From the NCBI RefSeq assembly GCF_001870225.1, contig NZ_CP017675.1, forward strand, positions 2,979,717 through 3,013,227: a DNA stretch of 33,511 nt. The letters run 5' to 3'. This DNA is from Gloeomargarita lithophora Alchichica-D10. GTDB lineage: Bacteria; Cyanobacteriota; Cyanobacteriia; Gloeomargaritales; Gloeomargaritaceae. The first letter of the stretch is position 1, and each line of letters begins with the position of its first letter. The position numbers and the translations under genes were made by a program. The notes under the pieces are model-generated. The model searched no databases, was not told the origin of the DNA, and saw nothing but the letters and a program-made list of their open reading frames with translations. This document shows, one piece after another, positions 7,862 to 15,799 of the stretch.

Positions 7862-8926
7862 ATGAAAAAAATTGTCCTGGGAATGGGTTTGTGGTTTATG
7901 TTGACAACAACCGTGGGGGCGCAAGGCACGCTAGTCCCCCTGACGGCGGCGCAGGTTGCCCAACTGGGGTGGCCGGATGATGGCAGTTCCAAGGAATTAG
8001 AGCAGGCAATTCAACGCTCTTTGACCTATTACCAACAGGTGCATCCTGCGACCCGATTTACCTACGGTTTAGAACAATACAGCCCCCAACAAATGCGGGC
8101 TTCTCTGCATTTATTCCAACGGGTGATGCGGCTTCCCCCTGACCAGCGCCGACAGGAATTAGTAGCAAAATTTTCCATTTTTGCCAGCCGTAATCATCAA
8201 GGAGCGGCCTTTTTCACGGGTTATTACCAACCGGAGATTGGCGCCCGTGACCAACCCCAAGGGATGTGGCATACCCCCGTGCATGGTTATCCCGGTGCTA
8301 CCCAGGCCAGCCGCACGGAAATTCGCAATGGGGCACTGGCGGGGCGGGCACCCGTACTGGCTTATGTTGACCCGATTGAACACTTTTTTTTGCAGGTGCA
8401 GGGTTCGGGAATGTTGATTTTTCCCAACGGACGCAGGCAATGGGTGGGCTTTGCGGGACATAATAACCAACCCTATCGTTCCATTGGTAAATTGTTAGTG
8501 AATGAGGGTGTTTTGACTCCAGAAACTGTTTCCATGCCCGCCATCAAAACCTATCTGCGCCAAAATCCCCAGGAAATTCAACGGGTATTTGCCCACAACC
8601 CCCGCTATGTATTTTTTGCCCCCCGTGCCCAGGCTCCGGGCGGCTCCCTCGGTCAACCCCTGACGGCGGGGCGTTCCCTGGCGATGGATAGCGATTTAAT
8701 TCCCAAGGGGGGGCTGGCGTTTGTCCAGACAACGTACCCTACCACGCCCCAATCCTGGGCACCATTAAACCGGTTTATGCTCGTCCAAGATACGGGCAGT
8801 GCGATTCAAGGCCAGGGGCGGGGGGATATTTTTTGGGGGCAGGGGGCAACGGCGGAATTGCGCGCCGGTTTGATGAAACAACCGGGGCAGTTGTGGCTGT
8901 TGGTGGCCAAAAAATCGGCCCTTTAG
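7862..8926 (+). CDS. mltA: MltA-type lytic transglycosylase
   Basis: A 354-residue murein lytic transglycosylase, which cleaves MurNAc-GlcNAc bonds in peptidoglycan to give 1,6-anhydro ends. Residues 1-20 are a signal peptide (MKKIVLGMGLWFMLTTTVGA) without a lipobox cysteine, so it is likely periplasmic and soluble. The MltA domain follows (FTGYYQPE, YVDPIEHFFLQVQGSG, YRSIGKLL), and the C-terminal 3D domain has the aspartates of AMDSDLIPKGG, VQDTG (D310) and GDIFWG (D322). By spacing, D310 and D322 correspond to the active-site pair; D322 is the likely catalytic acid. No clear Shine-Dalgarno is present. The stop overlaps the stop of cobN on the other strand by 4 bp. Confidence 0.93.
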   Translation: MKKIVLGMGLWFMLTTTVGAQGTLVPLTAAQVAQLGWPDDGSSKELEQAIQRSLTYYQQVHPATRFTYGLEQYSPQQMRASLHLFQRVMRLPPDQRRQELVAKFSIFASRNHQGAAFFTGYYQPEIGARDQPQGMWHTPVHGYPGATQASRTEIRNGALAGRAPVLAYVDPIEHFFLQVQGSGMLIFPNGRRQWVGFAGHNNQPYRSIGKLLVNEGVLTPETVSMPAIKTYLRQNPQEIQRVFAHNPRYVFFAPRAQAPGGSLGQPLTAGRSLAMDSDLIPKGGLAFVQTTYPTTPQSWAPLNRFMLVQDTGSAIQGQGRGDIFWGQGATAELRAGLMKQPGQLWLLVAKKSAL

Positions 8927-11112
8927 CTAGTCTCGGATGCGGACAGGTCTAAGGGGTCAAAATCCCACCCCCAATCCTGGGCAATCGCCTGGGTTAAACC
9001 GAGCCGATTGGCACCCGGATAGCGACTGATGGCAATCAGTAAGTCTCGAAGCAATTCCCCCTCAGGACAAGTACCTAAAATATGCAATCCCCCCCGAATT
9101 TGAGACTCCTTTAATTCACATAAGTAAGTATCCAGTACGGGGATAATTTCTGGAATTTCACCACTTTTATGATTTAATTTTAATTCCGGTTCCAGATGAT
9201 GGGTATGAATTAAGCGTTGCAAGCGCTGGCTAATCCAGGGTAACCGCTCTGGGTCAAGGGCTTGGGCTTGGTAATACTCATCTACTAAAGTTTCTAACTC
9301 CAGTAATGAGCCATACAATTCCGCCCGGGTCAGGGGGGGGGTCAAGTGGTCAATAATCACCGCTTGGGCACGTCGTTTGGCTTGGGTACCTTCGCCTGGA
9401 TCATTGACAATAAAAGGATAGAAATTCGGTAACGTTCCCAAAGCAATTTCCGGGTAACAATCGCAGGATAAAGCCACACTTTTGCCGGGTAGCCATTCCA
9501 AGGTGCCATGTTTCCCCAAATGAATCACCGCATGGGCTTGAAATTCATAACGCAACCAATAATAAAATGCTAAATAATGGTGGGTGGGTTCTAGGTCAGG
9601 GCTGTGATAATTCAAACTGGGGTCGTGGTCATAACCCCGACTGGGTTGAATGCCAATCAATAAATTACCCCAACATTGTCCATAGATGGGAATTAGCCCC
9701 TGTTCTGCAATCCTATCGGGTAACCCCCAACGATTCACAATCGCCTCGTATTGGGGGACAGTTTTTAACCATTGATGATACTTTTGAAGCGAAACAGATT
9801 CGCAAAAAGCACGACTCTGGGATTCGGGGTCATTGGTACGAAAACGAGTTAGAATTTGAATCAATTCATCGCCATTTTCTAAGGGCGGCGGCACCCTATA
9901 ACCGGCCTGAAAAAGGGCTTGCCACACCTGCACACAACTGGCGGGGGTATCCAAACCCACCCCATTAGCAATGCGGCCATTATCCGTGGGGTAATTGGCT
10001 AAAATAATCGCAATTTTTCGCTCCGCTATGGGCGTAGTCCGCAACCGCACCCAGGCGTGCACTAAATCCGCCATAAAATCCACCCGTTCTGCGTCCGGTT
10101 GATAATGATCAATGGGGGTTTCTAAATCAGGGTGAATTGGGGTGGAGGCTTTGAATGAAATCGCCCGGGTAATGATCCGCCCATCCACTTCTGGAAGTGC
10201 CACCTGCATTCCCAAATCCTTGGGTGATAATCCTCGCATTCCGGTTGACCAGGTTTCTCGTGCATCGGTACTAAAAATAATTTGGCATACGGGTACATCG
10301 AGATTTTGCCATAGGGCTAATTCCGGGATTTCTGACCGCCATTGTGCCACGGAAAATCCGGTGGTTACGCCCAATAATTCGATGGGGTGTTCTTGATAAA
10401 AATTTTGCACCGCCGAGCGGGTTTGGGGATTGGTTAAGGTGTGAATGTAGTAGGGAAAAGGCTGGAGATTTCTGGCCTGTAATTGCTGACATAATTGATC
10501 AATGACCGCCGTATTGCCCGCTAAACAATGGGCGCGGTAAAACAAAATGCCCACCCCCGGTGCCGTTGCCAGCGACTGCCCGCCCCACGCGTATTGCCCC
10601 CACTCCGGCACGGCTTGGGGCGGTGCGGGTGTTCCCGGCCAGCCCAAACCGTAGGCGGCGATAAATTCCAGGGCATGACGATAGTTGTCAACGCCCCCAT
10701 AACGCAGGTATTTGTGTAAATATTGTACTGCTTGTAAAGGTACATTAGACTGTTCAAAAAGGCTGAGGTCTTCCTGGTCGTCCCCCGGCAAAATCCACCG
10801 CTGGGCGTTTAATTCCCGCAGGCGTTCCACCCCATAAGCCCAGTAATCCACCCCGCCCAATAAGCGTAAAACAATGATTTGCGCCTGGGATAATGTCTGG
10901 TCAATATAGGTATCTATCGCATAGGGTGTACTGAGGTTGAGCCAGTTACACACCCGTAAGGCGGGGAAATGGGGGGGCAGGTGCGCCACCGCCTGCGCCA
11001 GGGTTTGGATGTCCGTAGCCGCCGCCGTGAGCAAGACAATGGGAGCGGGGGTTTGCTGGATGTCGCCGGGGCTGGGCGACCACCCGCCGGGTTGGGTAGG
11101 GATGCGGTGCAT
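8923..11112 (-). CDS. cobN: CobN-family chelatase subunit, ending after the N-terminal part
   Basis: A 729-residue protein with the normal N terminus of cyanobacterial CobN (MHRIPTQPGGW... TPAPIVLLTAAATDIQTL) and strong family motifs such as RLLGGVDYWAYG, IHLGKHGTLEWLPGKS, FIVNDPGEGTQAKRRAQAV and IDHLTPPLTRAELYG. CobN is the large subunit of aerobic cobaltochelatase and a relative of the Mg-chelatase subunit ChlH. Full-length members have about 1,200-1,300 residues; this one stops at QDWGWDFDPLDLSASETS, so the last 500 or so residues are missing, including the region with the SGAPTRGRPEVLP-type motif. No such sequence follows, because mltA begins immediately on the other strand. A run of nine G lies at 9333-9341. 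It could be a split CobN, a specialised short form or a decayed gene. The family is certain; activity is not. Confidence 0.9.
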   Translation of the reverse strand: MHRIPTQPGGWSPSPGDIQQTPAPIVLLTAAATDIQTLAQAVAHLPPHFPALRVCNWLNLSTPYAIDTYIDQTLSQAQIIVLRLLGGVDYWAYGVERLRELNAQRWILPGDDQEDLSLFEQSNVPLQAVQYLHKYLRYGGVDNYRHALEFIAAYGLGWPGTPAPPQAVPEWGQYAWGGQSLATAPGVGILFYRAHCLAGNTAVIDQLCQQLQARNLQPFPYYIHTLTNPQTRSAVQNFYQEHPIELLGVTTGFSVAQWRSEIPELALWQNLDVPVCQIIFSTDARETWSTGMRGLSPKDLGMQVALPEVDGRIITRAISFKASTPIHPDLETPIDHYQPDAERVDFMADLVHAWVRLRTTPIAERKIAIILANYPTDNGRIANGVGLDTPASCVQVWQALFQAGYRVPPPLENGDELIQILTRFRTNDPESQSRAFCESVSLQKYHQWLKTVPQYEAIVNRWGLPDRIAEQGLIPIYGQCWGNLLIGIQPSRGYDHDPSLNYHSPDLEPTHHYLAFYYWLRYEFQAHAVIHLGKHGTLEWLPGKSVALSCDCYPEIALGTLPNFYPFIVNDPGEGTQAKRRAQAVIIDHLTPPLTRAELYGSLLELETLVDEYYQAQALDPERLPWISQRLQRLIHTHHLEPELKLNHKSGEIPEIIPVLDTYLCELKESQIRGGLHILGTCPEGELLRDLLIAISRYPGANRLGLTQAIAQDWGWDFDPLDLSASETS

Positions 11113-11209
11113 GGGATACGGGGTACAGCGTTGGCATTGTACTATAGCAGGCGCAACCCCGGCGAGCGGACTAGACTAGAAGAGGTCGTGCCTAAAATTT
11201 GGCAATTTT

Positions 11210-11494
11210 GTGAATCCCCTCGCTGGTTTTTACCGTTGGTACCGTGACACCCTGCGTTATTCGCCCTACCGGTGGTTGCTTCTGCTGGGTTCGCTGGTGT
11301 ATTTGATTAGCCCCCTGGACTTAGCTCCCGATGTGTTGCCCTTTTTGGGGTGGATTGATGACGGGATTTTGATTGCCATTTTGGTAGGGGAATTGAGCTA
11401 TTTCTTCAACGGTAAACCCAAACCACCCCCAGCAAAACCAGGGGATGGGCCGGTGGTGGACGTGTCTGCCCAGGAAATTGACGAGGATAGTTGA
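11210..11494 (+). CDS. DUF1232 (YkvA-type) small membrane protein
   Basis: A 94-residue protein with GTG start, giving MNPLAGFYRWYRDTLRYSPY. Residues about 22-63 hold two hydrophobic segments around the family signature 'YLISPLDLAPD.LPFLGWIDD' region, typical of DUF1232 (PF06803). The tail is Pro-rich then acidic. Function of the family is unknown. Its stop codon TGA at 11492-11494 lies 2 bp before the ATG of the next gene, so the two are almost certainly one transcript. It is divergent from cobN across about 97 bp. Confidence 0.88.
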   Translation: MNPLAGFYRWYRDTLRYSPYRWLLLLGSLVYLISPLDLAPDVLPFLGWIDDGILIAILVGELSYFFNGKPKPPPAKPGDGPVVDVSAQEIDEDS

Positions 11495-11496
11495 GC

Positions 11497-12159
11497 ATGG
11501 ATGAACGGCAGATCAATGGGGTTGCCGTCGTGGTGTTCGGACTAACAGTAACCGCATTGTTAGCTCCTTTGTTTCCCTGGTTCACCGGGGTTATTGCGGG
11601 GGGCACGTTCCTCCTGCTGGGTTTGGCAACGGCGGATGCCTGGGTCTGGCAATCCCAGGGATTAACGCTTCTGTTGGGGCTGTGGCCGGTGCCGCGGGAG
11701 CGGGTCGTTCACCACGAGGCGGGGCATTTTCTGGTCGCACACCTGATGGGAATTCCCATTGAGGACTACACCCTCAACCCCTGGAGCAGTTGGCGGCGGG
11801 GGTATCCCCCTGGGGAGGCGGGGGTACGGTTTGGGGCGATCCCCCCGGCGTTGCTCCCCCGTTGTCCCGTGCTGTGGCTGGCGGGAATAGCCGCCGAGTC
11901 ATGGGTTTTTGGGCAAGCCTTGGGGGGCGCAACCGACCGACACCAGGCGGGGGCACTGCTAGCTTCATTTCCCCCAACGGAACGGGAATGGCGCCTGCGG
12001 GCGGCCTACCGGGAGGCGCAACAACTATTACAAAACCATTGGCCGACCTACCTGACCCTGGTGACGGCCATGACCCAAAACCAATCGGTCACGGATTGCC
12101 TGACGCTGTTGGCAACCGCCCGCCTCAATGGTTCAACAGCGGGTGCGCCGGACAGCTAG
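11497..12159 (+). CDS. Stand-alone FtsH-type (M41-like) zinc peptidase
   Basis: A 220-residue membrane protein. Two hydrophobic segments (about 8-30 and 31-47) precede a peptidase region with the zinc motif H73-E-A-G-H77. Further on, LAGIAAESWVFG and GGATDRHQA resemble the FtsH segment holding the third (Asp) zinc ligand. There is no AAA+ ATPase domain, unlike true FtsH (about 600 residues). Cyanobacteria and plastids have such short M41 relatives; their substrates are not established as far as I know. ATG 11497 is preferred over TTG 11491 because a GAGG lies about 9 bases upstream. The 3' end overlaps the convergent NADAR gene by 35 bp. Confidence 0.85.
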   Translation: MDERQINGVAVVVFGLTVTALLAPLFPWFTGVIAGGTFLLLGLATADAWVWQSQGLTLLLGLWPVPRERVVHHEAGHFLVAHLMGIPIEDYTLNPWSSWRRGYPPGEAGVRFGAIPPALLPRCPVLWLAGIAAESWVFGQALGGATDRHQAGALLASFPPTEREWRLRAAYREAQQLLQNHWPTYLTLVTAMTQNQSVTDCLTLLATARLNGSTAGAPDS

Positions 12160-12595
12160 CCAACTCCTGCCGCACCTGCATCAAAATCTGCCCCAAATGA
12201 TTGCATCCCGTACCGTTCGGGCCACAACCCCAGTAGGTATCAATCGGTGAATTTTCCACCAGGGCCGCCGTCCCCGTTTGTAATAACATTTGTGCCAATT
12301 CGGGATGGCTAAAAAACTTACATTGTACTGCTTTAAGCATAACATTACATTTTACCTGTTCCCAATCCGGTCGTCTTTGGTAGCGGGGATTGCGCCCGGT
12401 TTGTGCCGCCAGCATCGGGTGAGGCAATTCCCGGATTTTTGCCACTAAAGCCGCATCCCGAGTGCCCACAAATTTTTGCGCTTGATAATAATGTTCCACC
12501 GTCGGCCAACGGTAGCCATCCAGGGTGATGGGGTGGGGTGAAAAATTAGAAAAAACCCCGTAGGGTTGATCCACCTGATAAAAATAAATGGTCAT
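12125..12595 (-). CDS. NADAR/YbiA-like N-glycosidase domain protein
   Basis: A 156-residue protein starting MTIYFYQVDQPYGVFSNFSP. The family signature is clear: GVFSNFSPHPI, W-P-T-V-E-H-Y-Y-Q-A-Q-K-F, and a C-terminal DTYWGCGPNGTGCNHLGQIL. NADAR proteins (YbiA/COG3236) hydrolyse N-glycosidic bonds of riboflavin-pathway intermediates and, in other lineages, of ADP-ribose derivatives; which applies here is unknown. A longer start at 12688 would add 31 residues with no family match and is rejected. The ATG overlaps the stop of the upstream glycosyltransferase (ATGA), so translation is probably coupled. Its 3' end overlaps the convergent peptidase gene by 35 bp. Confidence 0.92.
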   Translation of the reverse strand: MTIYFYQVDQPYGVFSNFSPHPITLDGYRWPTVEHYYQAQKFVGTRDAALVAKIRELPHPMLAAQTGRNPRYQRRPDWEQVKCNVMLKAVQCKFFSHPELAQMLLQTGTAALVENSPIDTYWGCGPNGTGCNHLGQILMQVRQELASCPAHPLLNH

Positions 12596-13524
12596 CGCTG
12601 GGAAGCCAACCGCCATTCCTGGTAAGCGGCATAAACCGCCCGCACATTGTACTGATTGAGAAAAATACGAGAAATTTCCCATGCCCATTGGGATTGGCCT
12701 CGGTCAATCAGCCGTTGCATCAAGGGGGCGAGGGTATGTTCATTGAGTTGTCCCCCCAAGGACAAAACCGCCCACAAAACCCGATGCAACCAGGTCATTT
12801 GAATCATTAGACGCACTTCCCAGGTGGGGTGTTTTTGGTAGAATAAAACCCCCATTTTCGCCCGTTGAATTTCCTTATCAATTAAACTGGGAATATGTTT
12901 CAATTCAAAGGGGGGATGCCAATGATAACCGACTGCCGATGGACAAGGAATCAGGATTAATCCCATGCTTTTGAGCCGCACCCCTAGTTCCAAATCTTCC
13001 CAGCCATAAAATTGAAAATCCGCATCAAACCCCCCCGCCAATTCTAGCCATGATTTGGCAATTGCCACATTGCCCGTAGCGAAAAATGCCCGTGACCGAT
13101 CGGTAATTTTGAAGGGTTCGCTCGTGGGTTCCTCAAAGTTGGCCGTATTGACCACCCGTCCATAGGTGAAACATTTTTGGTGACCCAATTTTGCGTAGGC
13201 CGCCTGCAATTTTTCCCCGTGAGAACGCAAAAATACCGGCGTTACCACCAAATCACTGTCAATAAATACAATCGTGTCCCCCTGCGCCTGTGCTACCCCC
13301 AGATTGCGGGCGGCGGCGGGTCCTTGGTGGTGCTGTTGTACCCAGGTCACGTGGGATAGCTGGGGACGGTGTGCCGTCAGCCACGCCAGGGTATCATCGG
13401 TGGAACCATCATCTACAACGATTACTTCGTACTGCGCTTCCCAGTTTTGGTTTTCCAAGGCAAGCAAGGCTTTTGCCAAAATTGGCCGCCGGTTGTAGGT
13501 GGGAATAATGACGCTAAAAAACAC
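12592..13524 (-). CDS. Family 2 glycosyltransferase
   Basis: A 310-residue GT-A-fold enzyme. The nucleotide-sugar site is seen as SVIIPTYNR at 4-12, VVDDGSTDDT at 37-45, and the metal-binding DSD at 89-91; GWEDLELG at 174-181 carries the catalytic-base-type ED. The C-terminal 100 residues (SLIDKEIQRAKMG onward) look like a helical extension. It transfers a sugar to an unknown acceptor, probably in surface polysaccharide or glycan synthesis at the inner face of the membrane. It is first in a two-gene unit with the NADAR gene. Codon use is average for the window. Confidence 0.92.
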   Translation of the reverse strand: MFFSVIIPTYNRRPILAKALLALENQNWEAQYEVIVVDDGSTDDTLAWLTAHRPQLSHVTWVQQHHQGPAAARNLGVAQAQGDTIVFIDSDLVVTPVFLRSHGEKLQAAYAKLGHQKCFTYGRVVNTANFEEPTSEPFKITDRSRAFFATGNVAIAKSWLELAGGFDADFQFYGWEDLELGVRLKSMGLILIPCPSAVGYHWHPPFELKHIPSLIDKEIQRAKMGVLFYQKHPTWEVRLMIQMTWLHRVLWAVLSLGGQLNEHTLAPLMQRLIDRGQSQWAWEISRIFLNQYNVRAVYAAYQEWRLASQR

Positions 13525-13587
13525 CCGATCACCTCCAGACCCTAGCTTATCAAGAAATGGGCAAGGGCGGCTCTGGGCATGGGGATA

Positions 13588-13730
13588 GGGACATTACTAA
13601 AATACTTTGCAGGGGGACTGCCCCCGGACTTGGTTCTCGGTAATACTGGTATGTCAGCGAGGTACAGCCTTTTTCACGCTGATGGGGTACGGGCAAGGGG
13701 CTTAAGCCCCTTGTTTTGCAGGTGTTTTAG
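13588..13730. repeat. Repeat copy C1, diverged member of the inverted-repeat family
   Basis: The stretch 13617-13665 aligns with the reverse complement of element B, including 15 identical bases (tggttctcggtaata at 13631-13645). The ends are diverged: 'gggacattacta' at left and 'gcaggtgtttta' at right, so the boundaries are approximate. It lies directly beside copy C2 and contains the palindrome at 13694-13713. Confidence 0.55.
13694..13717. terminator. Perfect 20-bp palindrome followed by TTTT
   Basis: CAAGGGGCTTAAGCCCCTTG is its own reverse complement, and four T follow on the plus strand. It could act as a terminator, but no plus-strand gene ends just before it, so it may be part of the repeat. 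The 16 bases ttaagccccttgtttt recur exactly at 29646-29661, where they overlap a terminator-like hairpin. Confidence 0.4.
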
Positions 13731-13736
13731 CATTGA

Positions 13737-13859
13737 GGACACCTCTATAAATAGGCTACGCCACGCAAGCTATGCAAATTAGCGGTCGCAGGGGGGCACC
13801 CCCCGCCCCTGGTTCTGGGGAATTTCTGTTAATCGTGGCATATTGCTATAGAGGTGTCC
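13737..13859. mobile_element. 123-bp MITE-like element (copy C2) with intact inverted repeats
   Basis: Terminal inverted repeats are perfect: ggacacctctata at 13737-13749 and tatagaggtgtcc at 13847-13859. A direct TGA flanks both ends (13734-13736 and 13860-13862), a candidate 3-bp target duplication. The interior shares tgcaaattagcggtcgc with copy B in inverted orientation and has a roughly 20-bp extra segment (ggctacgccacgcaagctat) relative to B. No open reading frame of note. It lies in the leader of the following GT61 gene. Confidence 0.8.
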
Positions 13860-13936
13860 TGATGTGTTATTCTCAGCTTGATTGAAATATGATTGAAAAA
13901 TGTTGAATATATTGGGCAAGGGTTTGGTGGATTCCT

Positions 13937-15148
13937 ATGATCAAAATTAACGCAAAAATTCGTCACAATCTATGGCGACCGCTCCGGCGATTTTACACCC
14001 GAATGTTCTTAAATTTATGGGGGCAAATTCCTGCCAAAAATTATTGGGAATCGGCGCAAATTTACCAAGCGCACGAATGTCAAAAAAAAACAACCGGTCT
14101 GGGGTATCAAATAGTAATTCCCGCCCATCAGGAAACGATTATGCCTCCTTGGACAATCGGGGGGGTAGGGCCGCCAACCTATCAACAAACGCAATTTCAC
14201 ATACCCGATGCCTATTGTTATCAAATTCCCCACGGACGCATCGCCAGTCCCTACGGGGATGTGATTGCCCCGGACGGGAAACTGATCTACGACGGCTCCA
14301 AAGAATCGGGGCGACAACCCCAGGAACGCTCGGTATGTACCTTAAAATTTCCGAGGGCACAGGTGATCAAGCAGACCGTTGGGGTGATTGCGGGGGTCAA
14401 AGGTGGGTCGAATTATTATCATTTGTTGGTGGATGTCCTGCCCAGAATTTACCTGCTGAAACAATCGCCATTTTGGTCAGAAATCGAACTATTTTATATG
14501 AATCAATTTTTGCCGGGATTAACAAAACTAAAACCACTTTTAAGTCTGGTAGGTGTACCCGAAAAAGCAATTTTTTGGACGGATGCCTACGGTCATATTC
14601 AAGCGCAATCCGTGGTGGCTACTTCTTTGACGGGTTTGCCGGGAATGTCCTATTTCAAACCCCGTTGGGTCTTTGAGTTTTTGCGCTCCACCTATTTGCC
14701 CCAGGCGCAAGTTCCCGCTACCCCCCGGCCTAAACTTTATATCAGTCGTTCCCGGGCGAGTTTCCGGCGGGTCTTGAATGAGGCTGAGGTGTTGGATTAT
14801 CTCATGCCCTTGGGTTATCAACCGGTGTGGTTGGAGGATTTAAGTTTCCCGGAACAGGTGGGTTTATTTCAGCAAGCGGAGTCTATTATTGCCCCTCACG
14901 GTGCCGGATTAGCCAATTTGATTTGGTGTCAACCGGGGGCAAAAATGATCGAGGTTTTTTCGCCGGAATATCTCCCGGAATGCTATTGGGTGATTGCCAA
15001 CCAAATGGGCTTGGCCTACGGATATTTACTGGGGCAAAAGCAATTAAATCAATGGCATATTTTATCCGCCCAGGAGATCAGAAATCATCATATTTGGGTG
15101 GATATGGTGGAGTTGGCCGCGGCGGTGGCATGGCTGACTTCTGGTTAG
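13937..15148 (+). CDS. GT61-family glycosyltransferase (DUF563)
   Basis: A 403-residue protein. Residues about 150-390 match the GT61 fold: NYYHLLVDVLPRIYLL, KLYISRSRASFRRVLNE, and IIAPHGAGLANLIWCQPG with HGAG at 321-324. In plants these enzymes add xylose or arabinose; bacterial members sit in polysaccharide clusters. There is no signal peptide or transmembrane segment, so it is expected in the cytoplasm. The start ATG at 13937 has no clear Shine-Dalgarno. Its leader carries repeat copies C1 and C2, which may influence expression. It is convergent with the next gene with a 6-bp gap. Confidence 0.88.
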   Translation: MIKINAKIRHNLWRPLRRFYTRMFLNLWGQIPAKNYWESAQIYQAHECQKKTTGLGYQIVIPAHQETIMPPWTIGGVGPPTYQQTQFHIPDAYCYQIPHGRIASPYGDVIAPDGKLIYDGSKESGRQPQERSVCTLKFPRAQVIKQTVGVIAGVKGGSNYYHLLVDVLPRIYLLKQSPFWSEIELFYMNQFLPGLTKLKPLLSLVGVPEKAIFWTDAYGHIQAQSVVATSLTGLPGMSYFKPRWVFEFLRSTYLPQAQVPATPRPKLYISRSRASFRRVLNEAEVLDYLMPLGYQPVWLEDLSFPEQVGLFQQAESIIAPHGAGLANLIWCQPGAKMIEVFSPEYLPECYWVIANQMGLAYGYLLGQKQLNQWHILSAQEIRNHHIWVDMVELAAAVAWLTSG

Positions 15149-15154
15149 GACAAT

Positions 15155-15799
15155 CTACTGCCCCAGTTGTCCATCCGGCATGATCGCCTGGGCTAAATTT
15201 GCCCAATCCAGGACGACTTCTGCCCAATGGGCTTGGTAGAAATTTGCCCCGGACAGGTTGGCACCACTCAAATCCGTTCCCAATAAATGCGCCTGTTGAC
15301 AATGGCTATGGCTCAGGTCTGCCCCACGCAAATCCGTCCCCGCCAAGTCCGCCCCCACCAACTGGGTATCCCGCAAATCCGCCCCAATGCCCACCGCTTC
15401 GCGCCAATTGGTGCCATGACAGCGGGCTTGCTGGAGGGTGGCGCCGGTGAAATCCGCTCCCTGCAAACAACTGGCCGCCAAATCCGCTTCCACCAACCGG
15501 GCACCCCCCAACCGCGCCTGGGTAAAATCCGCCCGCACCAGGTCGGCCTGGTCAAACACCGCCCCGGTGAGATTGGCGTGGCTAAAATTGGCACCACTCA
15601 GATTCGCCCGGTGAAATTTGGCTCCCCCCAGGTCAGCGGCCTGGAAATTCACCCCCACCAAAATGCCATCGCTGAAATCCACCCCCCGCAAATCCCGTTG
15701 CGACAGGTCAGCAAAGCTCAAATTCACCCCCTCAAAACGGCGGCGACCCGACTCGTAGGCGAGCAAAACATCCGTCACACCGAGGCTGGCTGCGGCCAT
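15155..15799 (-). CDS. Cytoplasmic pentapeptide-repeat protein
   Basis: A 214-residue protein without signal peptide. A short N-terminal helix with 'LLAYESGRRRFEGVNLS' is followed by about 35 pentapeptides of the A(D/N)LxG class. This N-terminal cap is common in cyanobacterial members; function is unknown. ATG 15799 lies inside the end of the upstream phosphoesterase gene (25-bp overlap). A GTG at 15776-15778 forms a GTGA overlap with that gene's stop and would give 207 residues, close to homologs as I remember them; either start is possible. The two genes are likely translationally coupled. Confidence 0.88.
   Translation of the reverse strand: MAAASLGVTDVLLAYESGRRRFEGVNLSFADLSQRDLRGVDFSDGILVGVNFQAADLGGAKFHRANLSGANFSHANLTGAVFDQADLVRADFTQARLGGARLVEADLAASCLQGADFTGATLQQARCHGTNWREAVGIGADLRDTQLVGADLAGTDLRGADLSHSHCQQAHLLGTDLSGANLSGANFYQAHWAEVVLDWANLAQAIMPDGQLGQ

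Noticed and set aside
9567-9968. 133-codon plus frame inside cobN
   Set aside because: Antisense shadow of a strongly conserved gene; no domain.
12596-12688. 31-residue extension of the NADAR protein
   Set aside because: Overlaps the glycosyltransferase end in another frame; family proteins begin at the ATG 12595.
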